This document shows, piece by piece, positions 17,106 to 25,071 of a stretch of 64,000 bases of DNA. The DNA is from Lichenicoccus sp964247695 (lineage in GTDB: Bacteria > Pseudomonadota > Alphaproteobacteria > Acetobacterales > Acetobacteraceae). The notes under the pieces were generated by a model. It worked only from the letters and a program-made list of their open reading frames with translations, was not told where the DNA came from and searched no databases. The first letter of the stretch is position 1. Every line of letters begins with the position of its first letter. Position numbers and translations under genes: made by a program. The stretch spans positions 1 through 64,000 of the forward strand of contig CAXTVI010000009.1 of NCBI GenBank assembly GCA_964247695.1. Direction: 5' to 3'.

Positions 17106-18188
17106 ATGCCTTCGTTGTTCGATCCGATCCGCCTCGGCGCCATCGACGCGCCCAACCGCATCCTGATGGCACCGCTGACCCGCGGCCGCGCCACCGCCCA
17201 GCATGTGCCGACCGCGCGCATGGCCGAGTACTACGCGCAGCGCGCCAGCGCCGGGCTGATCATCACCGAGGCGACCGGGATCTCGCGGGAGGGCCTGGGC
17301 TGGCCCTATGCGCCGGGGATCTGGAACGAGGAGCAGACAGCCGCCTGGCGCCCGGTGGTGCAGGCGGTGCACGAGGCCGGCGGCCGCATCGCCTGCCAGC
17401 TCTGGCACATGGGGCGGCTGGTGCATCCGGACTTCCTCGGCGGCGAAGCGCCGGTCTCCTCCTCGTCGACCACGGCGCCGGGGGCCGCGCACACCTACAA
17501 GGGCAAGCAGCCGTATGGCGCGGCCCGCGCGCTCGAAGCGGGCGAGATCACCCGCCTGCTGGAGGATTACCGCACGGCGGCGCGCAACGCGGTTGCGGCC
17601 GGCTTCGACGGCGTGCAGATCCATGCCGCCAATGGCTACCTGATCGACCAGTTCCTGCGCGACAACGCGAATTTCCGCACAGACGCGTATGGCGGCCCGA
17701 TCGAAAACCGGGTGCGTCTGCTGCGCGAGGTCACCGAGGCGGTGGCGGGCGTGGTCGGTGCCGATCGTACCGGGGTGCGGCTGTCGCCGAACGAGCCGAT
17801 CCAGGGCGTCGAGGACACCGATCCGGAGGCGCTGTTTACCGCGGCGGCCACCGAGCTCGGCCACTTCGGCCTCGCCTTCCTCGAGCTGCGCGAACCCGGC
17901 CCGCACGGCACCTTCGGACGTGCGGCGCATCCGCCGGTCGCACCCGCCATGCAGCGCGCCTTCGGCGGCCCGCTGGTGCTCAATGCCGACTATGACGGCG
18001 AGAGCGGACAGGCCGTGCTCGACGAGGGCCGGGCGGACGCGGTCGCGTTCGGCCGCACCTTCCTCGCCAACCCCGATCTGCCGGCCCGCATCCGTCTTCG
18101 CGCACCGCTGAACAAGGACGTGCAGGCGACCTGGTACAGCCAGGGCGACGAGGGCTACACCGACTACGTCACGATGGACGCGCTCTGA
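17106..18188 (+). CDS. Old Yellow Enzyme-type alkene reductase
   Basis: FMN-dependent ene-reductase (360 aa), NemA/OYE class. It reduces activated C=C bonds of enals, maleimides or nitroesters with NAD(P)H. Motifs: LGAIDAPNRILMAPLTRGRA at the N-terminus, QLWHMGRL, and the substrate-binding pair in HAANGYLIDQFL followed by NFRTDAYGG. The C-terminal VAFGRTFLANPDLP binds phosphate of FMN. ATG 17106 fits the family; an upstream in-frame ATG at 17058 would add 16 residues that relatives lack. No dedicated regulator is adjacent. Typically a detoxification enzyme. Confidence 0.92.
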   Translation: MPSLFDPIRLGAIDAPNRILMAPLTRGRATAQHVPTARMAEYYAQRASAGLIITEATGISREGLGWPYAPGIWNEEQTAAWRPVVQAVHEAGGRIACQLWHMGRLVHPDFLGGEAPVSSSSTTAPGAAHTYKGKQPYGAARALEAGEITRLLEDYRTAARNAVAAGFDGVQIHAANGYLIDQFLRDNANFRTDAYGGPIENRVRLLREVTEAVAGVVGADRTGVRLSPNEPIQGVEDTDPEALFTAAATELGHFGLAFLELREPGPHGTFGRAAHPPVAPAMQRAFGGPLVLNADYDGESGQAVLDEGRADAVAFGRTFLANPDLPARIRLRAPLNKDVQATWYSQGDEGYTDYVTMDAL

Positions 18189-18252
18189 CCTGCTTGCCCG
18201 GAGTGGTCGCGTGCGACAGTGTGCGGTCGACTCTGGGCGGGAGGGTGCCGCG

Positions 18253-19587
18253 ATGATGGACTGGCAGCGTCTGCTCGATGACAGCCGGCCAGCCAAGCCG
18301 GTCAGCGTCGGCGCCAGGCTCGGACGCTCGGAGTTCCAGAAGGATCACGACCGGCTGATCTTCTCCGAGCCGTTCCGCATGCTGGGGCGCAAGACCCAGG
18401 TGCATCCGCTGCCGCGCAACGACAAGGTGCATAACCGGCTGACCCACAGCCTCGAGGTTTCCTGCGTCGGCCGCAGCCTCGGGGAACTGGTCGGACGCGA
18501 GCTGGAGCGGCGCGGGGTGCTGCCGCCGCGCGTGCAGTCGGCCGATATAGGCGCCATCGTGCAGGCGGCGTGCCTCGCGCACGACATCGGCAACCCGCCC
18601 TTCGGGCATGCCGGCGAATACGCAATTCGCGACTGGTACAGCCGCCAGGCGAGCGAGTTCTTCGACGGCTTCAGCGCCCACTGCGTGCAGGACCTGCGGA
18701 CCTTCGAGGGCAATGCGCAGGGGTTCCGCATGCTGACCAGCCTGCACGACATCGTCGGCATCCGGCTGACCAGCGCCACCCTCGCCACCTTTGTTAAATA
18801 TCCCTGGTGCTCGACCTCGGCGGCCGCGACCGCGCGGCACGGCAAGTACAGTTGCTACGGCAGCGAATTCGAGGTCATGCGCGGCATCTTCGACGCCATG
18901 CGGATCCCGCAGATCGCGCCGGGCGTGTATGCGCGGCATCCGCTGGCCTATCTCGTCGAGGCTGCCGACGACATCTGCTACGCCATCGTCGATATCGAGG
19001 ACGGCATGGAGATGGAGATCCTGCGCGCCAGCGAGGTGATCGAGGTCTTCACCGGCCTGCTCGACGATGCCATGCGCGCCGAGTTCCTCATCGGCCGCAC
19101 CGGACATGGCGAGCGCCAGCGCATACGCTGGCTGCGCGGCCGCGCGATCGACGGGCTGGTCGCGGACTGCACCGCGATCTTCTTTGCGCAGTACGATGCG
19201 ATCCTGGCCGGCGCGTTCTCCGGCACCATCGTCGAGGCCGGTCCCGCGCGCCTGCGCGACGGCATCGCGCGCGCCAAGCAGCTCGCGCGCGACGAGATCT
19301 TCCGGCACTCGCGCAAGACCGAGGTCGAGATCGGCGCCTACTCGGCGGTGGCGACGCTGCTTGCCACCTGCTCGGAGGCGGCGCGCGAGCTGTTCCGCAG
19401 CAGCAGCCCGTCGACGCTGTCCTATCGCTCGAACCGCATCCTGCAGCTGATGGAGGACCAGGCGCCGGGCCACGGGTTCGGCATCGAGGAGCATTACCGA
19501 CGCATCAATGATTTCGTTTCCGCCCTGACCGACAACCAGGTCACGCGGCTGGCGCAGTTCGCGCGCGGCAACCCGATCGACGGCTAG
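18253..19587 (+). CDS. dgt: Deoxyguanosinetriphosphate triphosphohydrolase
   Basis: HD-domain dNTPase (444 aa) that splits dGTP into deoxyguanosine and triphosphate, limiting dNTP pools. Seen: FQKDHDRLIFSEPFRML and the metal site VHNRLTHSLEV...ACLAHDIGNPPFGH, with RLTSATLATFVKYPW and YLVEAADDICY further on. ATG 18253 is preceded by GGAGGG with 7-nt spacing; a second ATG follows directly. The TAG stop overlaps the stop of an arsC-like stump on the other strand. Confidence 0.93.
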   Translation: MMDWQRLLDDSRPAKPVSVGARLGRSEFQKDHDRLIFSEPFRMLGRKTQVHPLPRNDKVHNRLTHSLEVSCVGRSLGELVGRELERRGVLPPRVQSADIGAIVQAACLAHDIGNPPFGHAGEYAIRDWYSRQASEFFDGFSAHCVQDLRTFEGNAQGFRMLTSLHDIVGIRLTSATLATFVKYPWCSTSAAATARHGKYSCYGSEFEVMRGIFDAMRIPQIAPGVYARHPLAYLVEAADDICYAIVDIEDGMEMEILRASEVIEVFTGLLDDAMRAEFLIGRTGHGERQRIRWLRGRAIDGLVADCTAIFFAQYDAILAGAFSGTIVEAGPARLRDGIARAKQLARDEIFRHSRKTEVEIGAYSAVATLLATCSEAARELFRSSSPSTLSYRSNRILQLMEDQAPGHGFGIEEHYRRINDFVSALTDNQVTRLAQFARGNPIDG

Positions 19588-19643
19588 AGCAAGACGAGGA
19601 CGTTGCGCGGCGTGCCGATGGCCTGGTGATAGAACGAGATCAT
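19584..19643 (-). pseudogene. 19-codon remnant resembling the start of arsenate reductase arsC
   Basis: Directly after arsI (ATGA overlap) the minus strand encodes MISFYHQAIGTPRNVLVLL and stops. Glutaredoxin-type ArsC proteins begin like IYHNPACGTSRNVLALI; the YH, GT, RNVL and final Leu positions match. The fragment lacks the catalytic Cys and one codon, and ends where it meets the dgt stop codon. The natural reading is an ars operon gene cut off by a rearrangement next to dgt. The match is short, so chance resemblance remains possible. Confidence 0.5.
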
Positions 19644-20122
19644 CGTTGCAAAGCATCCTGGCCGCAGCACGAAGCCTTGCCGGCGAGGCCGGGCTCCGGT
19701 GTGCAACAGGCCGCGGCGGCGGTGCGGACCGGGCCGGGATCGACGCCATCCCCATACACCGTGCTTTCGCTCAAGCTGAGGAAGGTCTCCCACGAGATCC
19801 CCTGCGGGTCCGTGACCCACGACTTCTCCGACCGCGCGTAGCAGCATGTCGTGCTGCCCTCGTCGCGCACCGGCCCATCCGCCTCCCGCAGCCGCCCGAA
19901 CACCTCCCGCAGTTCGACCGGCGTCTCGACCTGTATGCCCAGATGATCGATCCCGGACGTCCCGCCGCGGGTGGAAATCGCGAAGTTCACCATCGGGTCA
20001 TCGAGCATCCATTTCGCGTAGTCCGGCTTGGTCACTGACGGAGTGGCGGCGAAGAGCGTGCTGTAGAAGCTGATCGACGGCGCGAGGTCATCGACGCAGA
20101 CGTGAACGTGCAGGCGCTTCAT
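19640..20122 (-). CDS. arsI: ArsI/CadI-family VOC protein, probable C-As lyase
   Basis: Vicinal-oxygen-chelate fold protein (160 aa). ArsI uses Fe(II) and O2 to demethylate trivalent organoarsenicals; CadI relatives are cadmium-inducible. Expected ligands are visible: His5 (RLHVHV), His60 (GIDHLGIQ) and Glu112 (WETFLS), plus the arsenical-binding vicinal pair Cys93-Cys94 (TTCCYA). The C-terminal tail adds two more CC pairs (AACCTPEP, ASCCGQ). ATG 20122 lies inside the end of the ArsR gene, a 35-nt overlap, so the two are co-transcribed and respond to the same metalloid. The longer upstream frame is the ArsR gene read in another frame. Confidence 0.86.
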   Translation of the reverse strand: MKRLHVHVCVDDLAPSISFYSTLFAATPSVTKPDYAKWMLDDPMVNFAISTRGGTSGIDHLGIQVETPVELREVFGRLREADGPVRDEGSTTCCYARSEKSWVTDPQGISWETFLSLSESTVYGDGVDPGPVRTAAAACCTPEPGLAGKASCCGQDALQR

Positions 20123-20798
20123 GGCGTGCTTCTCCCGTGGCTGCATTTTCGGGCACCGAGGTGGCGTGGCGTGATCGGAATTGCGCGAACAGCGGCTCCG
20201 CTGCATCGCGTGCTGCTTCGGGGGCAGTTATCGTCAGGACGACAGCCTTGATGTCCGTCTTGACCGCGAACGTCAGGAAGGGGCAGCAGAGCCGCTCGCG
20301 GCGTGCAAGCTCCTCGACGTCTGAAAGCGCCGCCGTGTCGTAGCTCAGCCGGAGGCTCAACCCGTCCAGGCGCTCGGTCTTGAGCGCCCTGCGGTTCAGC
20401 TCGGTGATCCACACCATTCGGTGCTGGTAGCTTTGACCGCTCAGGGTGCAGGCAATCGGTGCGAGATCAGCACCGGCATCTGCAGCACATTGACTGCCGC
20501 CGCAGGCCGAGGCATCGCCCTGGCAGCAGTTCTCGGTGAGGTAGGCCAGCAGGTCGTTCATGACCGGGTAGGCCGCGGAGTAGATCAGCGACCGCCCGTC
20601 GCGCCGGAAGGTGACGAGGTTGGCGTGCCTGAGCTGGTTGAGATGGAACGACAGCGTCGCACCCGGCAGCCCGAGCCGGTCGCCGATCTGTCCCACCGCC
20701 ATGCCGTCGCCCCCGGCCTGCACGAGCAGGCGGAAGATGTCGAGGCGGGACTCCTGGGCGAGCGCCGCCAGCGCCGCGATGGCACATGGCATTTCCAT
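20088..20798 (-). CDS. ArsR-family repressor fused to a CC-motif domain
   Basis: Metalloregulator (236 aa). Residues 1-88 form the ArsR winged helix (LGLPGATLSFHLNQLRHANLV recognition region). Then come Cys91-Cys92 (ENCCQGD), Cys99 and Cys104, a likely As(III)/metal site. Residues about 112-205 form a second domain with RRERLCCPFLTFAV. I associate free-standing versions of this domain with mercury and arsenic resistance clusters, but its function is unknown. ATG 20798 and ATG 20792 are both possible starts: GGAG lies 8 nt before the latter, while the predicted transcription start falls at the former (leaderless). Autoregulation is expected through the palindrome spanning the start codon. Confidence 0.85.
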   Translation of the reverse strand: MEMPCAIAALAALAQESRLDIFRLLVQAGGDGMAVGQIGDRLGLPGATLSFHLNQLRHANLVTFRRDGRSLIYSAAYPVMNDLLAYLTENCCQGDASACGGSQCAADAGADLAPIACTLSGQSYQHRMVWITELNRRALKTERLDGLSLRLSYDTAALSDVEELARRERLCCPFLTFAVKTDIKAVVLTITAPEAARDAAEPLFAQFRSRHATSVPENAATGEARHEAPARSRLRR

Positions 20799-20820
20799 GT
20801 CTCCAGGATAATGGAAATGC
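20789..20820. promoter_or_regulatory. Perfect palindromic operator of the ars unit
   Basis: GCATTTCCAT (20789-20798) and ATGGAAATGC (20811-20820) form a 10-bp perfect inverted repeat with a 12-bp spacer. It covers the -10 element and the ArsR start codons, so a bound ArsR dimer would block RNA polymerase. Confidence 0.75.
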
Positions 20821-20832
20821 GAATCGCGTCAA
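20805..20832 (-). promoter_or_regulatory. Promoter of arsR-arsI
   Basis: Minus strand TTGACG (20827-20832), 16-bp spacer, TATCCT (20805-20810): good -35 and fair -10 matches. The start point would be about 20798, the A of the ArsR ATG, which predicts a leaderless message. Confidence 0.6.
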
Positions 20833-20839
20833 GCAACGC

Positions 20840-23302
20840 CTACACCTGCTCCCCGGCCAGCGTGGAATACTCGGCCGAGGCAGGTCCGAGCTGCTGCACC
20901 ATGCGGGCGACCTCGCTTGCCGGCTGCGGCCGGCTGAACAGGAATCCTTGCAGCTCGTCGCAGCCCTCGCGCAGCAGCGCCTGGTGCTGGGCTGTGGTCT
21001 CGACACCCTCCGCGTTGATCGAGATCCCGAGCGAGCGGCCGAGCCCGATCACCGCGCGCACGATCGCCATGCAGTCGGCCTGGTCGATCATGCCGCGCAC
21101 GAAGGACTGGTCGATCTTGATCTTGTCGAACGGGAAGCGCCGCAGATAGCCAAGCGAGGAGTAGCCGGTGCCGAAATCGTCCATCGCGATCCGCACCCCG
21201 AGCGCGCGGATCCGGTGCAGGGTCGCCAGCACCGCCTCGTCATCCTGCAGCAGCAGGCTCTCGGTGATCTCGAGCTCGAGCCGGCGCGCCGGCAGGCCAC
21301 TTGTTTCCAGCGCGTCGGCGACCTCGGCCGCGAGCCCGGGACGGAACTGCAGCGGCGAGAGGTTGACCGCAACCTTGAGGTTCGCGGGCCACAGGACGGC
21401 ATCCGCGCAGGCCCGCCGCAGCGCCCAGCGGCCGATCGCCGGGATCAGCCCGACCTCCTCGGCGAGCGGGATGAACTCGACCGGACTGACCAGCCCGCGC
21501 CCCGGATGGTTCCAGCGCAGCAGCGCCTCGAAGCCGGAGAGGCCGGCGCCGCTCTCCATCAGCGGCTGGTAGTAGAGCTCGAACTGCTGCGCGCTGACCG
21601 CGAGGCGCAGGTCGTGCTCGAGCCGGCGGCGCGCCTGCATGCGCAGGTCCATCTCCGGCTCGAAGAAATGGAAGCTGCCGCGTCCCTCCGCCTTGACGCG
21701 GTACAGCGCGAGGTCGGCGCATTTGAGCAGCGCCTGCGGGCGGTTCTGGTCGTCCTCGGCGAGGCTGCCGTCGCCCGACAGCGCGATGCCGACGCTGACG
21801 CCGATCTCGATCCGGTGCTCGTCGACCTCGAACGGCGCCGACAGCCGCTCGATCACCCGCTGCGCCAGCATCGTCACTTCCTGCGGCTGTTCCATGTGTT
21901 TCGGAGCGAGCAGGGCCGGTACCTTGCTGTCCTGGCCGCGCGAGATCTGGATGATGGCGAACTCGTCGCCGCCGAGGCGGACCACCAGGTCCTCCTCGCG
22001 CACGCAGCCGCGCAGCCGGTGGGCCGCCATCTGCAGCAGCCCGTCGCCCACGCCGTGCCCGAGCGTGTCGTTGACCAGCTTGAAGCGGTCGAGATCCAGG
22101 CAGAGCACGGCCAGCCCGTCGGTGGGTGCCAGGCTCGCGAGTGCCAGGCGCATGTGCTCCTCGAACAGCAGCCGGTTCGGCAGCCCGGTCAGCAGGTCGT
22201 GCCGCGCCATGTGGGACAGCCGTTGCTCGGCCGCGCGCCGCTCGCTGACATCCTCGTAGGTGGCGACCCAGCCGCCGCCTGCGATCGGCTGCTGCGATAC
22301 CGCCATGATGCGGCCGTCCGGAAGCTCGCACGAGAACGTCTCCAGCAGCCCGTCGCGCGAGATGCCGAGCAGAGCTTCGAGCCCGGCCGCCCGCAGCACC
22401 TCGTCGGCGGTCCGGCCGAGCACCGGCGCCCCGAACATCTCGGCGAACCGGGTGTTCGCGACCCTCAGCGTGCCGTCGCCGCCGAACAGGCACAGGCCCT
22501 GGTTCATGTTGGCCAGCGCCGCCTGCATCTGCGCGTGCTGGGCGGCGATCTCGCCGGCGTGGCTCTCCGCCTGCTGGTCCATCAGCGCCTGGATGCGGCG
22601 CATGCCGGATGCGATGCTCGATTGCATCACCGACAGCGCCCGCATCAGGTCGGCGGTCTCGTCGTGCCCGCGGGCGATGATCGGGTTGTCCAGCCGGCCG
22701 GCAGCGATGGACTGCGCGATCCTCACCGCGCGGCGGACCGGCGGCGCGATCAGGCGGGTGATGAGGGCGGTGATCGCGAGCGCCGCGAGCAGGCTGACGA
22801 GCAGCGCGCCCCACGTCTGCCGGCGCTGCGACACGACCATCTGGCCGACATTGCGCCGGTATATGTAGCCGTCGCCGGCAAACGTCTCGACCAGGTGGTC
22901 GAAGGCCTGGTGCGCCTTGAGCGCGCCGGCCGGATCGGCGGCGAGGTCCGGCAGCAGGGTGGCGACACGGCGGCGCAGCGCCTCGGCTTCCCGGCGCCCG
23001 TACGGCGACATCGCGCGCTCACGCACCACGTCGAGATCGTCGAGGATCTCGCGCGCGAGCTCGGCGGCCGGGCGTGCGGCGGCGCGGCCGGGTGCGCCGC
23101 TACCGGGAGCCCGACCCGGCGCCAGCTCCCCGAAATCCATCTGCGCCTCGCGCAGGTAGCTCACGGACATGAAGGCGTTGTCGTAGATGCCGAACGCGAG
23201 GGATCCAAGGCGGCGCTCGGCACGCTCGGCAAAGATTCCGAGCAGGGCGGTCAGCAGGGTCAGCGCCAGGCAGCCCGAGAGGATCTTGCTGCGGATCGGC
23301 AT
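20840..23302 (-). CDS. Membrane GGDEF-EAL cyclic-di-GMP enzyme with periplasmic sensor, HAMP and PAS
   Basis: Bifunctional c-di-GMP protein (820 aa). Two membrane helices (about 8-24 and 163-183) enclose a ~140-residue periplasmic domain. HAMP (185-240) and a PAS-like domain (255-355) follow, then GGDEF (365-550) and EAL (565-805). The cyclase motif GGDEF (444-448) is intact, with an RxxD inhibitory site (REED, 435-438) exactly five residues upstream. EAL residues FEALLRW, NLSPLQF, ELEITES, DDFGTGYSSL, IKIDQSF and NAEGVET are also intact, so both activities are possible. It begins directly after the stop of the exported cupredoxin and ends the DUF3034-globin-cupredoxin operon, suggesting that its periplasmic part senses their state. 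Confidence 0.92.
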   Translation of the reverse strand: MPIRSKILSGCLALTLLTALLGIFAERAERRLGSLAFGIYDNAFMSVSYLREAQMDFGELAPGRAPGSGAPGRAAARPAAELAREILDDLDVVRERAMSPYGRREAEALRRRVATLLPDLAADPAGALKAHQAFDHLVETFAGDGYIYRRNVGQMVVSQRRQTWGALLVSLLAALAITALITRLIAPPVRRAVRIAQSIAAGRLDNPIIARGHDETADLMRALSVMQSSIASGMRRIQALMDQQAESHAGEIAAQHAQMQAALANMNQGLCLFGGDGTLRVANTRFAEMFGAPVLGRTADEVLRAAGLEALLGISRDGLLETFSCELPDGRIMAVSQQPIAGGGWVATYEDVSERRAAEQRLSHMARHDLLTGLPNRLLFEEHMRLALASLAPTDGLAVLCLDLDRFKLVNDTLGHGVGDGLLQMAAHRLRGCVREEDLVVRLGGDEFAIIQISRGQDSKVPALLAPKHMEQPQEVTMLAQRVIERLSAPFEVDEHRIEIGVSVGIALSGDGSLAEDDQNRPQALLKCADLALYRVKAEGRGSFHFFEPEMDLRMQARRRLEHDLRLAVSAQQFELYYQPLMESGAGLSGFEALLRWNHPGRGLVSPVEFIPLAEEVGLIPAIGRWALRRACADAVLWPANLKVAVNLSPLQFRPGLAAEVADALETSGLPARRLELEITESLLLQDDEAVLATLHRIRALGVRIAMDDFGTGYSSLGYLRRFPFDKIKIDQSFVRGMIDQADCMAIVRAVIGLGRSLGISINAEGVETTAQHQALLREGCDELQGFLFSRPQPASEVARMVQQLGPASAEYSTLAGEQV

Positions 23303-23677
23303 CTATTTCACGTCGACATGCAGATGCATCTTCGGGTGGATGTGGCACTGCACGTCGTAGCTGCCGGCTTTCGGAAAGGTCACCCTGATCGCCTGGCCGG
23401 GCGCCTGCTCGTCGGACTCGTACGACATGCCCGGCGACTGCACGAACACCTGATGGTCGAAGTCGTCATCGTTGTCGAAGCGGATGCTGCCGCCGCGCGG
23501 GATCTGCACCGCGTGCTGCGAAAAGGCGCGGTCGCGCTGCGAGACCACGACCTCCTGTGGCGAGGAGGGGAGGGGCGACGCCGGCGGCGCGGCGGCCCAG
23601 CCATGACGTCCGGCGGCAGTGGCACCGAGCAGGATCAGCGAACCCCAGCGCAGCAGGCGGCGCTCAGCGGGTAACAA
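23303..23677 (-). CDS. Exported cupredoxin (blue copper protein)
   Basis: Periplasmic cupredoxin-fold protein (124 aa), like small 'methylamine utilisation' plastocyanins. A hydrophobic signal (about residues 9-30) is followed by the fold with likely type 1 copper ligands His75 (DFDHQVF), Cys111, His114 and Met117 (CHIHPKM). No ATG fits. TTG 23677 is chosen because GGAG lies 7 nt upstream and the start falls inside the end of the globin gene. An open frame reaching 23779 overlaps the globin and has no signal sequence at its head. The stop abuts the GGDEF-EAL start with no gap. Confidence 0.8.
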   Translation of the reverse strand: MLPAERRLLRWGSLILLGATAAGRHGWAAAPPASPLPSSPQEVVVSQRDRAFSQHAVQIPRGGSIRFDNDDDFDHQVFVQSPGMSYESDEQAPGQAIRVTFPKAGSYDVQCHIHPKMHLHVDVK

Positions 23678-24095
23678 TGTCGCGCTCCATCGGGGCGAGG
23701 CGGGCCAGCAGGCGGTTCTGCAGGCGGAACGAGACCCCGGCCTCGTCCATGGCGTCCTGCAGATCCTCGACCACGGCATTGAAGCGCGCCTGGTCGATAT
23801 GAAGGCCGCGATGCGAGGCGGCCATCGACCGGCCCTTGTACTGGCAGGGGCCGTCGGTCACATGGCAGATGAAGGTTTCGAACCGGGGTTGCAGCCAGGT
23901 CTGGTTGATGTTGTCGAAGTCGTCGTGCAGCCGCGGATCGGTGTAGTAGCGGGCAAGTGCCGCACTCACGATGCGATGCACCCCGGCGCCCGCGCCGAGC
24001 TGGTCGTACAGCGATGTGGTGGCGCAGGATGCCGGGCGTGCCAGCATGCCCAGGATGGCCGCGCCGAGCAGCATGTGACGCATGCGGGTCGCCAT
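23664..24095 (-). CDS. Exported group 1 truncated haemoglobin
   Basis: 2/2 globin (143 aa) of the TrHb1 type. SLYDQLGAGAGVHRIV is the A/B-helix start, RYYTDPRL follows, and MAASHRGLHID carries the proximal His95. Unusually, it begins with a signal peptide (MRHMLLGAAILGMLARPASC), so the protein should work in the periplasm or be lipidated. Such globins bind O2 or NO. The start overlaps the DUF3034 stop (ATGA), and the end overlaps the cupredoxin start. Confidence 0.88.
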   Translation of the reverse strand: MATRMRHMLLGAAILGMLARPASCATTSLYDQLGAGAGVHRIVSAALARYYTDPRLHDDFDNINQTWLQPRFETFICHVTDGPCQYKGRSMAASHRGLHIDQARFNAVVEDLQDAMDEAGVSFRLQNRLLARLAPMERDIVTR

Positions 24096-24982
24096 CAGAA
24101 GCCGGCCTGCAGGGAGAGGTAGTAGCCCTTCTGGTCGCCCTGCCGCGCGATGCGGCCGAGATCCAGGTAGGCGAGCGTGGCCGACAGGTGCTTGTTCAGG
24201 AAGAACGCCCCGAACAGGTCGTAGGCGTCGCCCTCGCCGGCGAAGCGCAGGTTGTCCGGCTTGCTGCGGAACTCGGCGCCGACCGCCAGCCGGCGGGTCA
24301 GCAGCAGCGCTGCCGAGCCCTCGAACTCGGCGCTGTAGGCGTTGTCGCGGTCGCCGCCGAAACCCAGGATGCCGAACTGGTTGGCCTTGGTCGCGCGCAC
24401 GGTCGCGTTCACCAGCAGGCTCTCGGCCAGGAACAGCTTGGTGGCGGCTACATAGAAATCGACACCGTCCGGGCTGGACGCGCCCACGGCCTTCAGCACC
24501 GCGTGCTCGTCCGCCGCCTTGAACTGGGTGCCGACCGAGATCTCCGGCAGCCAGGTGTCCTGGTCGTAGACCGCGTTGCCTAACAGCCGCAGCTTGGCGC
24601 CCGCGATGTCGAGGTTGAACTGGTAGCCGCGACCGAGGCCGAGCCGGCCGCCTGCGGCTCCGGTATCGAACCAGTCATGGCTGTACGACAGCTCGAGCCG
24701 GTCATAGAGCCCGATGGCCGCGCCGGCCGAGGCCAGTCCGAAATCCGACAGCCCGACGAAGGTCCCGTGCGCGCTGCCGCCGATCGCGTCCCGGGTGCCG
24801 TAGCCGGTGATCAGCGCCCAGGAGGCGAGGCCGCCGCCGCCGGCGCCCTCGACCTCGGTCACGCCGGAGGTGGCCAGCAACCGGGCGCTGTCCTGGGCGA
24901 AGGCTGGCACACCCGGCACTGCGAGGGTCATGGCGGACAGCACGATCATGCGCGGCAGCGACCCGGCATGGAGGAAATTCAT
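24095..24982 (-). CDS. DUF3034 family outer-membrane protein
   Basis: Exported protein of 295 aa with signal peptide ending PAFAQ. ARLLATSGVTEVEGAGGGGLASW, ITGYGTRD and AAIGLYDRLELSYSHD are typical of DUF3034 proteins, predicted beta-barrels with alternating hydrophobic strands and a C-terminal aromatic (LSLQAGF). Function unknown. ATG 24982 fits the signal peptide; a GTG 12 nt upstream is an alternative. First gene of the four-gene operon ending in a GGDEF-EAL protein. Its promoter should lie between it and parE. Confidence 0.8.
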   Translation of the reverse strand: MNFLHAGSLPRMIVLSAMTLAVPGVPAFAQDSARLLATSGVTEVEGAGGGGLASWALITGYGTRDAIGGSAHGTFVGLSDFGLASAGAAIGLYDRLELSYSHDWFDTGAAGGRLGLGRGYQFNLDIAGAKLRLLGNAVYDQDTWLPEISVGTQFKAADEHAVLKAVGASSPDGVDFYVAATKLFLAESLLVNATVRATKANQFGILGFGGDRDNAYSAEFEGSAALLLTRRLAVGAEFRSKPDNLRFAGEGDAYDLFGAFFLNKHLSATLAYLDLGRIARQGDQKGYYLSLQAGF

Positions 24983-25071
24983 TGTCGCACTCACGCAAAC
25001 CCGGCCAAGGAGCGTGATCTAGCGTTAAGAAGTCGTTACACTCAAGAACTATGTTATCGGCTGTTCTGGAT

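Noticed and set aside
15444..18188. Idea of a RiPP cluster (24-aa precursor with P450 and Old Yellow Enzyme as tailoring enzymes)
   Set aside because: No radical SAM, YcaO, cyclase, peptidase or exporter is nearby. The P450 is coupled to nuoM rather than to the peptide, and the reductase lies on the other strand.
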